Positions 1 through 11,607 of a stretch of 64,000 bases of DNA are shown here, piece after piece; the first letter of the stretch is position 1; each line of letters begins with the position of its first letter. This DNA is from Adenophora triphylla var. japonica (taxonomy: Eukaryota > Streptophyta > Magnoliopsida > Asterales > Campanulaceae), in the NCBI GenBank assembly GCA_022495995.1, contig JAFEMH010002443.1:1-64000 (forward strand). Reading direction: 5' to 3'. The position numbers were made by a program, and so were the translations under genes. The notes below the pieces were generated by a model that did not search any database, had not been told where the DNA came from, and saw nothing but the letters and a program-made list of their open reading frames with translations.

Positions 1-1
1 A

Positions 2-535
2 AAAATAGAGATGTTCTTCCTCCCGAACGTCTTGATTGATAACGGCTCCGCGGTCAGCATCATCGCTTTAAGCACATTGAAACGACTCCGCATCGACCGT
101 TCTACGATAAGGCCTTCACCTCGGGTAATCCAGAGCCTACCTGCGACTCCAGTTGCACGACCAATCGTAGGAGTCATCAATTTGAGGATCCAATTCGACG
201 TACAAGCGGAGTCGGTAGAGTTCCAAGTCGTGGAAATCAAACCAACCTTCTCTGCTTTGTTGGGACGGCCTTGGATACGTCGGATGGCGGTATCATCTAC
301 TCTTCACCAATGCGTGAAATTCATCAATGCCAATGGAGCGATCGAAGTGATCCGCGGAAGCGGTGCGATGGCGAGTGCTTGGCCGGCAAGCTATGACCCG
401 AGAAGAAGGTCCCGACATGACCGAATACTCTTCTCCGAGATGATTCTCCTACCTGTCCCGCTACGAAGTGGATCCTTACATCCACGCTCTAAGCCGCGAC
501 GAGCTGGAAATCGAAGAACTCGTAGGTCGGGATGA
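2..535 (+). pseudogene. Retropepsin (aspartic protease) domain of element A, partial
   Basis: The frame is open to the left window edge; the first Met is at 11. Counting from it, an IDNGSAVS motif at about residues 9-16 is the catalytic Asp loop in the D-N-G form common in Tat-type gag-pol proteins. LLGRPWI at 83-89 is the family's conserved C-terminal protease motif, followed by the STLHQ..KF stretch typical of plant Ty3/gypsy proteases. The enzyme would release Gag and Pol products from the polyprotein. The frame drifts after about residue 125 and ends at 535 without leading into a reverse transcriptase. It is part of a dead element. Confidence 0.75.
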
Positions 536-1559
536 CAACTACGACATATGCGGCTGTGAAGAATGCTTGAGAGAGGATCGAGATGGATGCCCTAATGGAG
601 ATTGATCGAGGAGTAGACCCTTACTTCGCCGAAAACCCTCTTGCAAGCGGCTCATCACCGATCCCCGTGTACAAGACAACCCTCTGGCCAGACACTCTCG
701 GATCTTACGGGGACGGCCATCACGGCTTAGTTCAATTGACATTAGGTGTCCAGGCACGGGCCGAGCAGTGGCGCAACCTCCTCCAAGGCTTAATCGGGGA
801 AGGAGATATAGCATGCCGCTCGAATCGAGACATTGTAAACGTCGTCCAAGCAAAGATCCCGAGATAAAGGCGGATTCTATGAAAGTGATCAACATCGGCA
901 GAATCCCTCCGAATCGGCGAATGCTTCGCCCTCCTAGAAGTAGCCCTCGGCGACTTCTATCATCAAAAACCCCCGGGAATTTGGTAGCGGCAACACTAAT
1001 GGAGGGACATCATCGGGGAGCGGCCAAAAACCTCCGCGATACTGGTTTGAAATCGAACCGCATGCAAGCTACTTTCCGGGACTCGTACGAGGAAGATTGG
1101 CCACTGAACCGGCACCGCTCCCTCTAGAGCTACGGCCATCCGAGTAATGAAGCACTGGTCCAATCCCTCGTCGCCTATAGTCTAGCTTCGAGTCTTGTTG
1201 TACGTGTATTCACATCTTTTGAGTCTTTTGACGGCTTTACGCCCGACGATTGTGAATCTTTGATCAACAAATGTACGGTCTTCACGCTTTCAATAAAAGG
1301 TCCGACCTTCCTAAAAAATCATTTCATTGCATCTTTAACAAATGATGACATTAACTAATCAAAACAAGTTAAATTCATCTATACAAAAGGCAAACACATT
1401 AATTAAATAAATGCATCAAGCAAACATTTAAGCATGTTGTCAAACGAGAGAAAAACCGGGCCCAGTTTGAGAAGGTTTTAATCACAACGATTTGCAAGAT
1501 TCTTTGAAGAGCGAAAGAGACGCATAGAGTCAGACGCCATTTCCGGCTACAAACCAGAT
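536..1559 (+). other. Element A interior without recognisable RT/RNase H
   Basis: Only short overlapping ORFs occur here and none shows a reverse transcriptase YxDD motif. 1290-1450 is AT-rich and unlike the GC-rich flanks. The simplest reading is a deletion of RT and RNase H plus point decay. Confidence 0.5.
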
Positions 1560-2539
1560 TTTCCAATACCTCAAGAGCGGGAAACCACCTTCATGAACAA
1601 GGAAGACCCACACGCGGAAGGGGTCAAAACCGAGAGCATCATGGCCACTAAAACGCCTCGCCTCTCACTTCGTCATCCTCGGGGACATGCTATACAAGAA
1701 ACGCTACCACGGGCCACTCCTACGGTTGCGTCGGCCAAGAAGAAGCAAGCAAGTTCATGAACAGAAGTCCACAATGGGGCTTGCGGTCCCCACATGAACG
1801 CCCGAGCCACGATGCAAATCATTCTCGGGATGGGCTACTCTTGGATCTCCGTGGAGCGGTGCATCCACTTTGTCCGAAGGCTGCGACAAGTGCCAACGGT
1901 TCTCCAACCTCAATCATCTACCGCCCCACGATCTCTCTTGCATGACTACACCTTGGCCCTTTGCCACTTGGGGAATTGACGTCATCGGGAAAATCGCTCA
2001 CGCCCGACGGCAACGGTCACGAGTTCATCTTAGTAGCCATCGACTACTTCACGAATGGGTCGAAGCCAAGTCCTACAAAGGTACTCACCTCCAAGAAGGT
2101 CGCGCATTTCCTCAAAGAAAACATCATATGCCGATACGGCATCCCAAATGAGGTCATATCGAGACAACGGCTCACACTTCGAAGGGGAATTCGACGGAGG
2201 CTGCGGCTGAATTCAAGATCACACGTCACAAATCTTCTCCCTACCGGCCACAAACAAACGGCGCCGTGGAAGCGTAAACAAAACCCTCGAACGGATCATC
2301 AGAAAAATGACCACCGAGGACGAGATTGGCCAAGGCGCACCTTGCACTTTGGGGCTACCGCACATCGATCGGAAACGACCACGGGAGAAACCCCATTTGC
2401 CACGACATACGGGATGGAAGCAGTCCTTCCCGTCGAGCTAGAAATTCCCTCGCTCCAGTCTTCTTTGGAAAATGACATCAACGAAGTCGAATGGCTCGGC
2501 CGACATGGCGAATTGGCTCTGCTAGACGGCGACGACTAA
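1560..2539 (+). pseudogene. Integrase domain of element A, frameshifted
   Basis: Across three frames the translation shows the zinc-binding N-terminal part (PHMNARATMQIILGMGYSW near 1790, then FVRR and CQRFSNL around 1875-1910). The core begins with TPWPFATWGIDVIGKI (about 1950) and VAIDYFTNG (about 2033), then RYGIPNEVIS (about 2130) just before the frame is lost. FATTYGMEAVLPVELEIPSL (about 2395) is the conserved C-terminal core segment of plant Ty3/gypsy integrases. The second catalytic Asp region is disrupted by a frameshift near 2160. Family: integrase, inserts cDNA into chromosomes. Confidence 0.75.
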
Positions 2540-2575
2540 AGGCCATGGAACACGTCAGGAGCCTATCAAAGCGGG

Positions 2576-2848
2576 ATGGCTAGAGCTTTCGACAAGAAAG
2601 TCAAATCCCGAGACATCGGGGAAGGTGACCTTGTACTCAAAGAAAAGCCTCCCGCTCGAACCAACCATTTGGGAAAATGGGAACCCACATGGATCGGCCC
2701 TTTCGTGGTTCAAGATCTTCTCCGGAGCGCCATGAAGCCTAACGGACCTAGACGGCAATCCCTTCATGAATCCGGTCAACGGAAGCAAACTTCGCGAGAT
2801 ACTTCGCTGAAGAAGAACAAGCTGTGCATCTCTTGGCACTCCATGTAG
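2576..2848 (+). pseudogene. Integrase C-terminal (chromatin-tether side) segment of element A
   Basis: The frame carries MARAFDKKVKSRDIGEGDLV and then GKWEPTWIGPFVV, the GPY/F-type motif that closes plant Ty3/gypsy integrases. It sits 37 bp after the preceding integrase frame and in another frame, so a frameshift separates them. The terminal part, which would normally read on to a cysteine- or aromatic-rich end, is degraded. Confidence 0.65.
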
Positions 2849-3116
2849 TGTCGAACTACGCGACACTGAGCCCTCTAGTCAGGAGACGTAGGCAACCTTA
2901 ATTGGTCCGGTCTAAAAATACACAAAAAGTCAAAAGTTTGAATGTCAATCAAGACCTCCATCAAGCTCCGCACTTTTCAAGAACACGCCCCCGAGTCACC
3001 TTGACCAAGTCAAACGACGGCGGCAACATCAAAGGACATCAGAGGGTCACTCGGCATCAAACGGCCCGACTCGTGTCTGCTTCCAAGCCAGGGGCTTGTC
3101 TTCGCCCTCACGCGCT
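2849..3116. other. Non-coding 3' region of element A
   Basis: This stretch follows the integrase end. It has no domain I recognise and leads into the A-rich repeat. Confidence 0.4.
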
Positions 3117-3235
3117 TCAAAAAAAAAAGAGCTCGAGCAAGGGCTCACAAAAAAAAAATATAAAAAAAAGAGAGCTCGAGCAAGGGCTCACAAAAAAAAA
3201 AGAGCTCGAGCAAGGGCTCACAAAAAAAAAAAAAC
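3117..3235 (+). repeat. A-tract/GAGCTCGAGCAAGGGCTCAC tandem repeat
   Basis: Three near-identical copies of a poly(A) run followed by agctcgagcaagggctcac, with a fourth degenerate copy (agctcaagcagaagctgcg) at the end. The unit is about 30-45 bp because the A tract varies. It lies in the 3' untranslated part of element A. Confidence 0.85.
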
Positions 3236-3635
3236 AAAAGAAGCTCAAGCAGAAGCTGCGAAATTGAGGTCAGAGCCCGCGCCAACAAGCGGCAAGGAAG
3301 CTACGAAAAGACCGTCAAAACGACTTGTCGAGGGAGCATTCAACCTCTCGGCCAAGCCTGAAAGCCTCGGCAAAGGGGATTGCCGTCGGGGCCCCGGAGC
3401 CTTCGGTCAGCGAATGCGACGAGAAAAGTCAGATGGACGCCGACAAAGTGCACAACGAAGCAAAGGCAAACAGATCTTACGTCTCGACAAAGCTTTAAAA
3501 GTAAATCACAAATCACTAACGGTTACAACATTTCTTGATGAGTTCAAGCACGGTCTACTCTCAAGTTCACAACATGCTAAAAGACAGCTTAATACATTTA
3601 ACTAATAATGTGTTTGCAATGCAATGAATGGATAC
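3236..3635. other. Non-coding 3' region of element A
   Basis: Open frames here are short and low-complexity (Lys/Arg/Ala-rich). I see no domain. Confidence 0.4.
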
Positions 3636-6600
3636 CTAGGAGGTCATTCCGCGCCATCTGCGCTTGTCCCCTCGCCATTCTTTCCTTTCTTCCCTCGTCC
3701 CGGCGAGTCTTCTTTCGCTCCACGTGAACCAACTCTGCGTCTCTCGGTCAGAGATCTGGGGTCCTCCCAGTAGAGTCAAATAATCCGGTAGCTCTCGGGG
3801 CTTCATTCGCCGTGCTTCGGCTCGGATCTCCTCCTGCGAGTACGTAAAGAGGACCTCTCCTGTCGGTCGGTCAACTCTAGTCTCGTAGTCAAACAAAGTG
3901 TCTCCCGTCACATCGAAAGGGTCGAGACCCGGGCTTCGGCACTCTAAGGCAATAGCTACTACGGCAACGGGTCCCGAGAATCGCTACACGCCTGCTCTCA
4001 GAGACCACTTGGGGCCCGACATCTTTGCTCATACCGGGCCGGATCTTGAGTCGTCAATACAACGCTCCCAGACGTCTAAGGAGTACCGCGGGAGGGAAAG
4101 CGGAATACTTCCATACCCTCGAGAAAATACAAGAAGGCACTGGAAGGCTGCCATACAAAGAGGAACTACCTCCGCGGTAGCAAGGTCATCCCGGCCAACA
4201 AAGGCTCTGCTTCATCCCAAGCTGGCCGGGAAACAAGCGACGGAATATAGAAGGAGGACCAAGACAAACCTGGAACTCGACAACGTAGGACCCTTCTGCG
4301 AGATCCTCCTGGTCTCGATCCTCCGGTCACGGAACCCACCGGCGGATCGATGCGTACCAGGCGTGCCATCCATCTCTCCCGGGCGGAGTGATCCATATCC
4401 AGCACAAGAGGTCGGCGAGCAAATGACCACGGGCTAAACGACGTCGGAGCCTCGGGCATGGCACGAAGTCTCTCTCGCGGCCACAAGGTGAGCAAGCGGG
4501 GCTTCCCCCTCTCATAAAACGATCCCCGGTCGCCGGACGGTCGATACCATGAAGAGTCTCCCCCGGCACCAACGGGACAATATCCTCTCCGGCTCTGCGG
4601 TGCCCTACCACATCTAGCAAAGCGCCATCACAAATGCCAAGGGGCGGCCGAGAAAAGCGTCGCCATCACGCACAAGGCAAATACATCCCGGAGACGTCAC
4701 TCTCATCATCAACCATGAACCGCTCAGGCGGCTCGGAAATGTCGATATGACCCGAATCAAGGATCATGCCTGCACTTCTTCCAACGAAGTACGAAGAAAG
4801 TCTGCAAGCTTCACGCTCACGCGGCACCACCAATCGAAAGGAAGCGAGATGGCCTCCACCTCCGGTCCTCCAATCAAAGCCGAAAATCCTCAAAGTGGGC
4901 ACCATTTCATTGTAGGAGAAACGATACACGTGCCTCCTAACATCCCGAACTTCGCGGCGGCCCGCAGCAAATCCCAATCGGGAACCGACTCCTTAAAAGA
5001 CCAAGCCGAGCAAAGACGAAACCTTACCTCGAAAGCCCGTCTACGATGCCTCATACGGCGCCGCATCCACGTTTTCAGCTGCTCGAGGAAGTGTGCTTGC
5101 CTCTCTGCGAAAGCCTCGGCAAAATTCTAGGGACGTACGAAGAATCCATGGCAAAAATGGAGGTTCCTAGAGAAAATGGGGAAGAAAGCTCGAAAATGGC
5201 TGCAAATGGGGAAATGAGGAAGAACCGGACCTTTGGAAAGCATTTATGTCCTTCCCAAAAGCAAGGTTGGTCCGTACGGACCTCTTTGCATGCTAAGTAT
5301 GTCCGTACGGACCTCCTTGCAAACGAGAACCCATTTCCCCGGCAAACGGTACAAAAACCATTTGTCCTCGGCAAAACCTTGCTCCAAAGCGCCCAAACAA
5401 CGGCCAAAGCCATTCCCGGCAAACATACACTACCCACAAACACACTCTCGGCTCACGTGGCATGCACAAAAATAAAAAATAATAATAGCAACAATTTCTA
5501 GGACAAATCCCAGGAATCACAAAAATGACATTACATCTTAAAATAAAATCTTTGTTTGCCATGCAAATACATGTGTTTTATTACAGTACCCATAAATGTA
5601 CGTTGCTAAACAAAAAAAAAAAAAGGAGGGATATGAAAAGAGGGAAAGCAAATGAATACTAATCGGAATCCTCGGCATCATCATCCTCGCCGAGGTCCTC
5701 CCGAAGAAAAGTCGGGCATCCCGGCGAACTCGCCCGTCACATCCTCGTCGTCGGAATACAGAGCACCAGCCAGGAGGCTCCCACGAAAAGTACTCGGAAG
5801 GATCAAATCCGGCGAAAGGATCAAAGAAAGAAGGCTGAGGAACCCTCACCACTGTGCGCCGTGCGGAGGCATGAGCGATAAAGGGCTGCTCCCTCGAAGG
5901 CCTGCGGCTCCGAAGATGTCCGGCATCCATGCTATGCCGCCCCCTCAAAGGTCCCTCTGCTGCGGCTCAGGCTCGGCTCTAGGCGGAGGAACGTCTACTG
6001 AGAATGCCTCGAAGGCATAGGCTCGTGCGCCGGCACGCGTCGCGAGCCGGCGGGATATCTTCGACGCCATCTTCTTCGCGAAGGACCTCATCGCCACGTA
6101 ACGGCGAGTCGGCATATCATAGGCTCTCCCGGGACTGCACCAACAAGAAGCCAAGGAAACGCTCATCAAATGCGGTTATACTCGACAACAAAAAGAGAAA
6201 AATGCGAAAAGATGCCAAGATGGAAAAGAGTCGGCACACTCGCGATCTATCGGGATCCGCTCGGTATGCGGCGGAGCACTGCTCGGGAGCAGTACGAGAC
6301 ACCCTCCTCCTCGATCCGTCCCCGCGGACGTACGTGAAATCCGGTCCGGCATCGGAACCTGCAGGGGAGCTGCGGGCCGGCCTCTCTCTCCGCGCCGGCA
6401 CTGCGGCGTCCTCGGCTTCCTCCTCACGAAGGCCCCGTACTCCTCTCCATATAAAATGAACTCCTCGGCGCCGGCACCGCCAAGGTACCTCTCGAAAGTC
6501 AAGCACGTCCATGTCCGGGAATCAAGCATCCCGAAGGGAGGGTCCCTCGGAGCCACGGGAAGCACACAGGGGCCATCTTTGCCCGGAAGACCCGCTCCCG

Positions 6601-7650
6601 GATACATGACATCACAAGTCAAGCCCGCGGCATCTTCCGCGGCTGTCGCCTCGGGAGCCCCCTCGAACTCATCTCCCTCATACCGAGCCCACGGGAACAA
6701 GACGAACCCCTCACGGCTATCTCTCTCCAGACGGCTCCTGCACATCCCGTAGGCGATGGTGAGCTTCCCCCTGGTCCTCCTCTTCCTCGCCGTACGAGCC
6801 CGGCCTAGCATAGCGGGTGCCGGCCAACGGCCCCGGATCTCTATCCCACGGGAAGCCTTTGGAAAACCTCATAAAACCACACTGTGACAAAAACGAGAGA
6901 AGGCTCGGTGCAAAAGACAACGGAGAAAAGACAAGTTGCTAAATCAAAAAACGACAATAAACTCATACCTCCAAGCAAAGTCAAAACGGGCCAACGGGCG
7001 CGCCACCCAGCTAAACCGGTCCGAGGAGAAGTAGAGCTCGGCCAGGCACGCCTCGCCCCAAGCAATGTCGCGAGACCCTATCCGGAATCAGTCAAGCTCT
7101 CCAATGAGCAAAGGGAGGCTGCGGTCGCGTGGTTCGAGAACAAAGTCTCGGACGGTGCATACCACAAGAAGGAGCGCGCCAGCTGCTCCGTGTCACTGGC
7201 CGGTACCCGGATGTAGGCCCAATCTTTGGGCGTGATCCTCGGCTCCACGTCGCTATACGGCATGCCCGAGGCCCTGCGAGGACGAGGCTCAAGCCCGGCG
7301 GCTCGGTCGGCACATCATCGGAGATCATGTCTCTCCACCTCACAGGCCCTCCTTTGAAGGAGAGCCGGTAATCGCGGCAAAATCGGTGGGCGTCACTTTG
7401 TCACCTCGCCCCGGCTCGGGTGGAAGGTGTGGGTGGTATCCGCAATACTCGGATAAACCCGGGAAGACACTCTTGTTCTTCCTCGTGTCGAACACTCCGG
7501 CCCGGGTTCTCAGCGAACACACCTAGGCCGAAGCATAAACCGACCTCAGGGGACTCGGCCTACCGTCCACGGAAATATCGGGCATCCATTGCCATAGCTC
7601 AAACGGCCTCGGCGATCCCAGAGTCTTCATCCTCTTGGCCTTCCCGGCCA
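3636..7650 (-). pseudogene. Antisense ORF of element A, plant-mobile-domain-like, heavily frameshifted
   Basis: The minus strand, read from about 7650 to 3636, gives overlapping fragments in changing frames. One near 7400-7450 reads CGYHPHLPPEP and TPTDFAAITG. A second at 7078-7263 reads MPYSDVEPRITPKDWAYIRV and SFLWYAPSE. Others around 4666-4977 include YNEMVPTLRIFGFDW. The pattern of a P-T-[LD]-x-[FE]-x-x-[IL]-[TG] block followed later by a Trp-rich segment resembles the plant mobile domain, which is established in MAIN/MAIL1 proteins and in plant transposons including Tat-type elements. The remaining fragments (5538-5948, 6176-6811) are not recognised. No intact frame is longer than about 210 codons. 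Confidence 0.5.
5269..5313. promoter_or_regulatory. Palindrome pair GGTCCGTACGGACC (element A tag), pair 1
   Basis: A perfect 14-bp palindrome at 5269-5282 and a second copy at 5300-5313 with one changed edge base (12-bp core intact). Start-to-start distance is 31 bp. Each is followed by T-C-T/C-T-T-G-C-A. Confidence 0.85.
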
Positions 7651-7689
7651 TAAGCCCCGCATCCTGCGGGTAAACACGGCAAATACGTC

Positions 7690-8150
7690 AATCACAGTAC
7701 TTAATATAAAGGCACATATAACCCGTCACAAAACACGGCACATATTGCACATAATTTTCACATACATTATACATATAATTTTTCCATGTAACCCGTCACA
7801 AAACACGGCACACAATGCACATATTTCTCACATATAATGCACATATAATGCACATAATTTTCACATATATCATGCATATAATTTTTCCCATGCAGTCCGT
7901 CACAAAAACACGGCACACACTGTACACATTTTCTCAAAAGAAAAAAAAAGGGGGGGGGATTAAACCCTACACGACACATTTTCAAAAGAAAATCCGTCCC
8001 AACACGGCACATATTGCACATATTTTCCCCACAAAGTCCGTCACCCAAAAACACGGCACGACACATATGCATAACAACAAAAAAAAAAAAAATCCGTCCC
8101 TACACGGCACACACTTTCACATATAACCCGTCACAAAACACGGCACGTGT
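7690..8150 (+). repeat. Degenerate tandem repeat with CCGTCACAAAACACGGCACA
   Basis: The word GTCACAAAACACGGCACA, or a close variant, recurs near 7727, 7795, 7900, 8040 and 8131. The copies are separated by AT-rich runs of cacatataatgcacataatttt type, with a unit of roughly 70-130 bp. It belongs to the long 3' region of element A. No protein domain is seen in either strand. Confidence 0.7.
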
Positions 8151-8790
8151 CACATTTTTCACAAAAATTATCACTACACGATAATTTTTCTCACAATGTA
8201 CATACATAAATAGCATTAGGTACAAAACACCAAAGCATGCAATTCACTAGATAGGCACTTTATTTTCACAAATAAGAGCTAATCTACACATTTCTGCACA
8301 AAATACACATACCCACAATTTTTACATGTCCATTTTCAACAATTCATCAAGAATTTCACAAAAAGGCATAAAATAATAACAAAAAAAAAAATTCAAAAAT
8401 GCGAAAAACTAAAACCTAGTTCTAGCATTCAAAAATTGACGAGGGAATCAAAACGGAGCAGATTTCTTACCTCCCCGACGTTCATGGAGCGACGATTGTG
8501 CACCTCCGGATTCGGATACAAAACATCCGGGTTCTTCGAAGATGGAACGAACGAAATCCAATTCCTTTGGAGCTCCATCCGTTGCTCGACCACCTCTTGA
8601 CTGCGTTGACGACGACTCCTTCGAGATCCCTCCGCCATTGCAAGCAATTCAAGCTAAGAAAAATGGAAGATTTTGGACAAAAATGGAGTTTTCTCTCTTT
8701 CTCTCTCTCGGTTCACGCTGGAAGATGGGAAATGAAGGGAGCCTCGGAATTTAAACCCGGTCAAAACACAGGAGCTGTAAAAAACCAAAG
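8151..8790. other. Element A 3' region, no recognised gene
   Basis: AT-rich to about 8450, then GC-richer. Short ORFs on both strands overlap each other and match no family I know. Confidence 0.4.
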
Positions 8791-8791
8791 T

Positions 8792-8836
8792 GGTCCGTAC
8801 GGACCTCTTTGCAACCGAGGTTGGTCCGTACGGACC
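8792..8836. promoter_or_regulatory. Palindrome pair GGTCCGTACGGACC (element A tag), pair 2
   Basis: Two perfect 14-bp palindromes at 8792-8805 and 8823-8836, 31 bp start to start, each followed by TCTTTGCAA. Confidence 0.9.
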
Positions 8837-8954
8837 TCTTTGCAAGGGGTGGCCAAATTACTTCACTGCCCTTATAATCTTTGCCCCTGGCTGTCCTAAG
8901 GCCTTTTCCAGCAAATCCAAGTGCAGAATGGTCCCTAACCCTTCAATTCAACCA

Positions 8955-9425
8955 CCGGCCGTCAGCGTAAGACCGGTCCTCGCCCACTTCAACGGCAATT
9001 CAATCCCCGGCCGTCAGCGTAAGACCGGTCCTCGCCCACTTCAACGGCAATTCAATCCCCGGCCGTCAGCGTAAGACCGGTCCTCGCCCACTTCAACGGC
9101 AATTCAACCCCGCCGGCGCGGCAAGTCGCGTAAGACCGGTCCTCGCCCGCTTCAACGGCAATTCAATCCCGGCCGTCAGCGTAAGACCGGTCCTCGCCCA
9201 CTTCAACGGCAATTCAACCACCGGCCGTCAGCGTAAGACCGGTCCTCGCCCACTTCAACGGCAATTCAATCCCGGCCGTCGGCGTAAGACCGGTCCTCGC
9301 CCACTTCAACGGCAATTCAATCACCGGCCGTCATCGTAAGACCGGTCCTCGCCCACTTCAACGGCAATTCAATCCCCGGCCGTCAGCGTAAGACCGGTCT
9401 TCGCCCACTCAACGGCAATCCAACG
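8955..9425 (+). repeat. 52-bp tandem array, about nine copies
   Basis: The unit starts GGCCGTCAGCGTAAGACCGG and ends CAACGGCAATTCAATCCCC. Copies begin near 8957, 9009, 9061, 9113, 9171, 9223, 9274, 9326 and 9378, so the period is 51-53 bp apart from one divergent copy. Related words (CGGCCGTCATC, CACTTCAACGGC) scatter on to about 9900. Tandem arrays between pol and the 3' LTR are typical of Tat-type elements and are a known seed of satellite DNA. Confidence 0.9.
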
Positions 9426-9960
9426 AGACGCCGACGGCAATTCAAGAAGGAGCCAACACCTCCCAGCACGAATATCAAGGCACAAGACGCCTCCAAACGC
9501 TCAACGGCAACTCAACCACGGCCCTCGGAGGTCGAAGTCATCTTCCCAACGAGAAAAGGGCCCTACAAGGTCACGCATCCCCGACAATTCAAGCAAGCGG
9601 TCGGATGTAAGCCCGAACCGCCCACTTCAACGGCGGCGCAAGCACCGGCCATCAAAGTAAGCCCGAGCTCCTCCCAACAAGTCGAAAGGGAAGTCATACG
9701 GCTGCATATCCCCGGCCGGCCATCATCCTTGCCCACTCAACGGCAAAACAAGCACGAAGGAGCCAACACCTCAGTACAAGTCCCAGGCACGAAGCGCCTC
9801 CCAAAATGCCAAATGGTGAAGCAATCACCGGCCGTCATCCTTGCCCACTTCAACGGCAGCTCAAGCACCGGCAGTCATCGTAAGACCAACCTTCTACTCA
9901 ACATGCAAAAACACAAAGGCATCTACGCCTATCGAAGCACAAGGCGGCCATGCCTCCTGG
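9426..9960 (+). repeat. Degenerate continuation of the 52-bp family
   Basis: Words from the preceding array (CAACGGCAA, ACCGGCCGTCAT, GTAAG.CC) recur without a fixed period, mixed with unique sequence. No gene is seen. Confidence 0.55.
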
Positions 9961-10180
9961 CTGCGGCTAGAAGACGATTCAAAGTCCTCGCGCATTACAT
10001 CAAGCTGCGGCTAGAAGACGATTCAAAGTCCTCGCGCATTACATCAAGCTGCGGCTAGAAGACGATTCAAAGTCCTCGCGCATTACATCAAGCTGCGGCT
10101 AGAAGACGATTCAAAGTCCTCGCGCATTACATCAAGCTGCGGCTAGAAGACGATTCAAAGTCCTCGCGCATTACATCAAG
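9961..10180 (+). repeat. 44-bp tandem array, five copies
   Basis: The unit runs from CTGCGGCTAGAAGACGATTC to CGCATTACATCAAG. Copies start at 9961, 10005, 10049, 10093 and 10137, exactly 44 bp apart and almost without differences, so the amplification is recent. Confidence 0.92.
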
Positions 10181-10545
10181 CGCCGCCCGGATGACGATTC
10201 AAAGTCCTCCCGGCGTGGCACCAACCGCCGGATGACGATTCAAAGTCCTCCGGCGTGGCACCAACCGCCGCCGGAAGACGATTCAAAGTCCTCCGGCGTG
10301 GCACCCAGCCGCCGCCGGATGACGATTCAAAGTCCTCGGCGTGGCACCAACCGCCGCCGGATGACGATTCAAAGTCCTCGGCGTGGCACCCGGCCGCCGC
10401 CGAGATGACGATTCAAAGTCCTCCGGCGTGGCACCAACCGCCGCGGATGACGATTCAAAGTCCTCCCAGTGGCACCAACCGCCGCCGGACGATTCAAAGT
10501 CCTCCGGCGTGGCACCAACCGCAATCGAAGACGATTCAAGTCCTC
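10181..10545 (+). repeat. Related array, about 45-52 bp period, seven to eight copies
   Basis: The core GATGACGATTCAAAGTCCTC is shared with the 44-bp array, but the spacer changes to CGGCGTGGCACCAACCGCCG. Period and spacer vary from copy to copy. The two arrays look like successive expansions from one ancestral core. Confidence 0.85.
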
Positions 10546-10589
10546 ACTCTATCTCGGCCGGAAGGCCTTAAACCACCCGATTAGGAAAA

Positions 10590-11090
10590 TCGTAAAATTT
10601 CCATCCCGGGACACCACCACGTCCTCACAATTGACCTCGGCGGTCACCACATCTTAGGAGCCACCACGTCCTTACCACCGACCTCGGCGGTCACACGACA
10701 CTTCGGGCACCACCACGCCCACACGCTCACAAATTCACGACCTCGAACTACGACCGGGCTTGATTCCCGCCGAGGATACGTAGGAATCCTATCACGGGGT
10801 CCGGCCATCGACCTATACGGTCACCTAGGACACCACCACGTCCTTCCCTCGACCTATGCGGTCACCCGGGACACCACCACGTCCTCACCACGGCCTCGGC
10901 GGTCACACGACACTTCGGGGCACCACCACGCCCGCATTCACAAAACACTCACCCCACACCCGAACTACGACCGGGCTTGATTCCCGCCGAGGATACGTAG
11001 GAATCCTATCACGGGGTCCGGGCTATTGACCTAAACGGTCACACAAAAGGACACCACCACGTCCTCACATTGACCCTCACGGTCACTTCC
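10590..11090 (+). repeat. GGACACCACCACGTCCTCAC repeats with a 216-bp higher-order duplication
   Basis: CACCACCACGTCC recurs at least six times, paired with CTCGGCGGTCAC or similar. A longer block starting CGAACTACGACCGGGCTTGA and ending CACGGGGTCCGG occurs at about 10745 and again at about 10961, giving a 216-bp higher-order period. Confidence 0.85.
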
Positions 11091-11375
11091 TCTCCCGGCA
11101 CGCGATCCAGTTAGGACCACTTATCTTATCGGCGACCCCACTTCTTTCATAAGTGACGTCGTCGAGGGCTTGTAAGTACCCCAATCTGGATCACCCCCTT
11201 TCAAACACACGGGAAACACCGCGAGACTCATCCACGTAGTCTCGGAGACCTCTCACTCAAAACCCTCTCAAAACCCTCTCAAACCCCCAACCAAACCAAG
11301 GGAGGAGCCTTCACAGGATAAAAAGGGACAAAAGGACCTTTTGGGAATTTTCGGGGAAATCGGAAAAGCAATTAA

Positions 11376-11389
11376 GGTCCGTACGGACC
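11376..11389. promoter_or_regulatory. Palindrome tag of element A, single
   Basis: A perfect GGTCCGTACGGACC followed by TCTTTG, about 250 bp upstream of the TATA box. Confidence 0.9.
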
Positions 11390-11472
11390 TCTTTGTGTCA
11401 ATGATTACTAAATCCCTTAAAGTCCACAATATTCCCTCAAATCCGGAAGAAATGATTACTTCCCTGCGAGTT

Positions 11473-11516
11473 GGTCCGTACGGACCTCTTTGCATGCAAG
11501 ATGGTCCGTACGGACC
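11473..11516. promoter_or_regulatory. Palindrome pair of element A, pair 3
   Basis: Perfect copies at 11473-11486 and 11503-11516, 30 bp start to start, within the presumed U3. Confidence 0.9.
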
Positions 11517-11607
11517 TTATTGCTCGGGGACACCATCATTCCGAATATTCACCATCATTGCGGATTCCCTCAAATCGAGGAAATCCAAAATTACGGATAA
11601 CCAAGAA

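Noticed and set aside
3898..7370. Many plus-strand ORFs of 70-180 codons in the element A 3' region
   Set aside because: They are shadows opposite the decayed minus-strand ORF in GC-rich DNA and match no family.
8600..8850. GPYGPLC and SVRTD peptides recurring in ORFs around the element A palindromes
   Set aside because: They are translations of GGTCCGTACGGACCTCTTTG in different frames, not a protein repeat.
8955..10545. CRISPR-like look of regularly spaced repeats
   Set aside because: Repeats are contiguous tandem units without unique spacers, in a plant retrotransposon; no cas genes.
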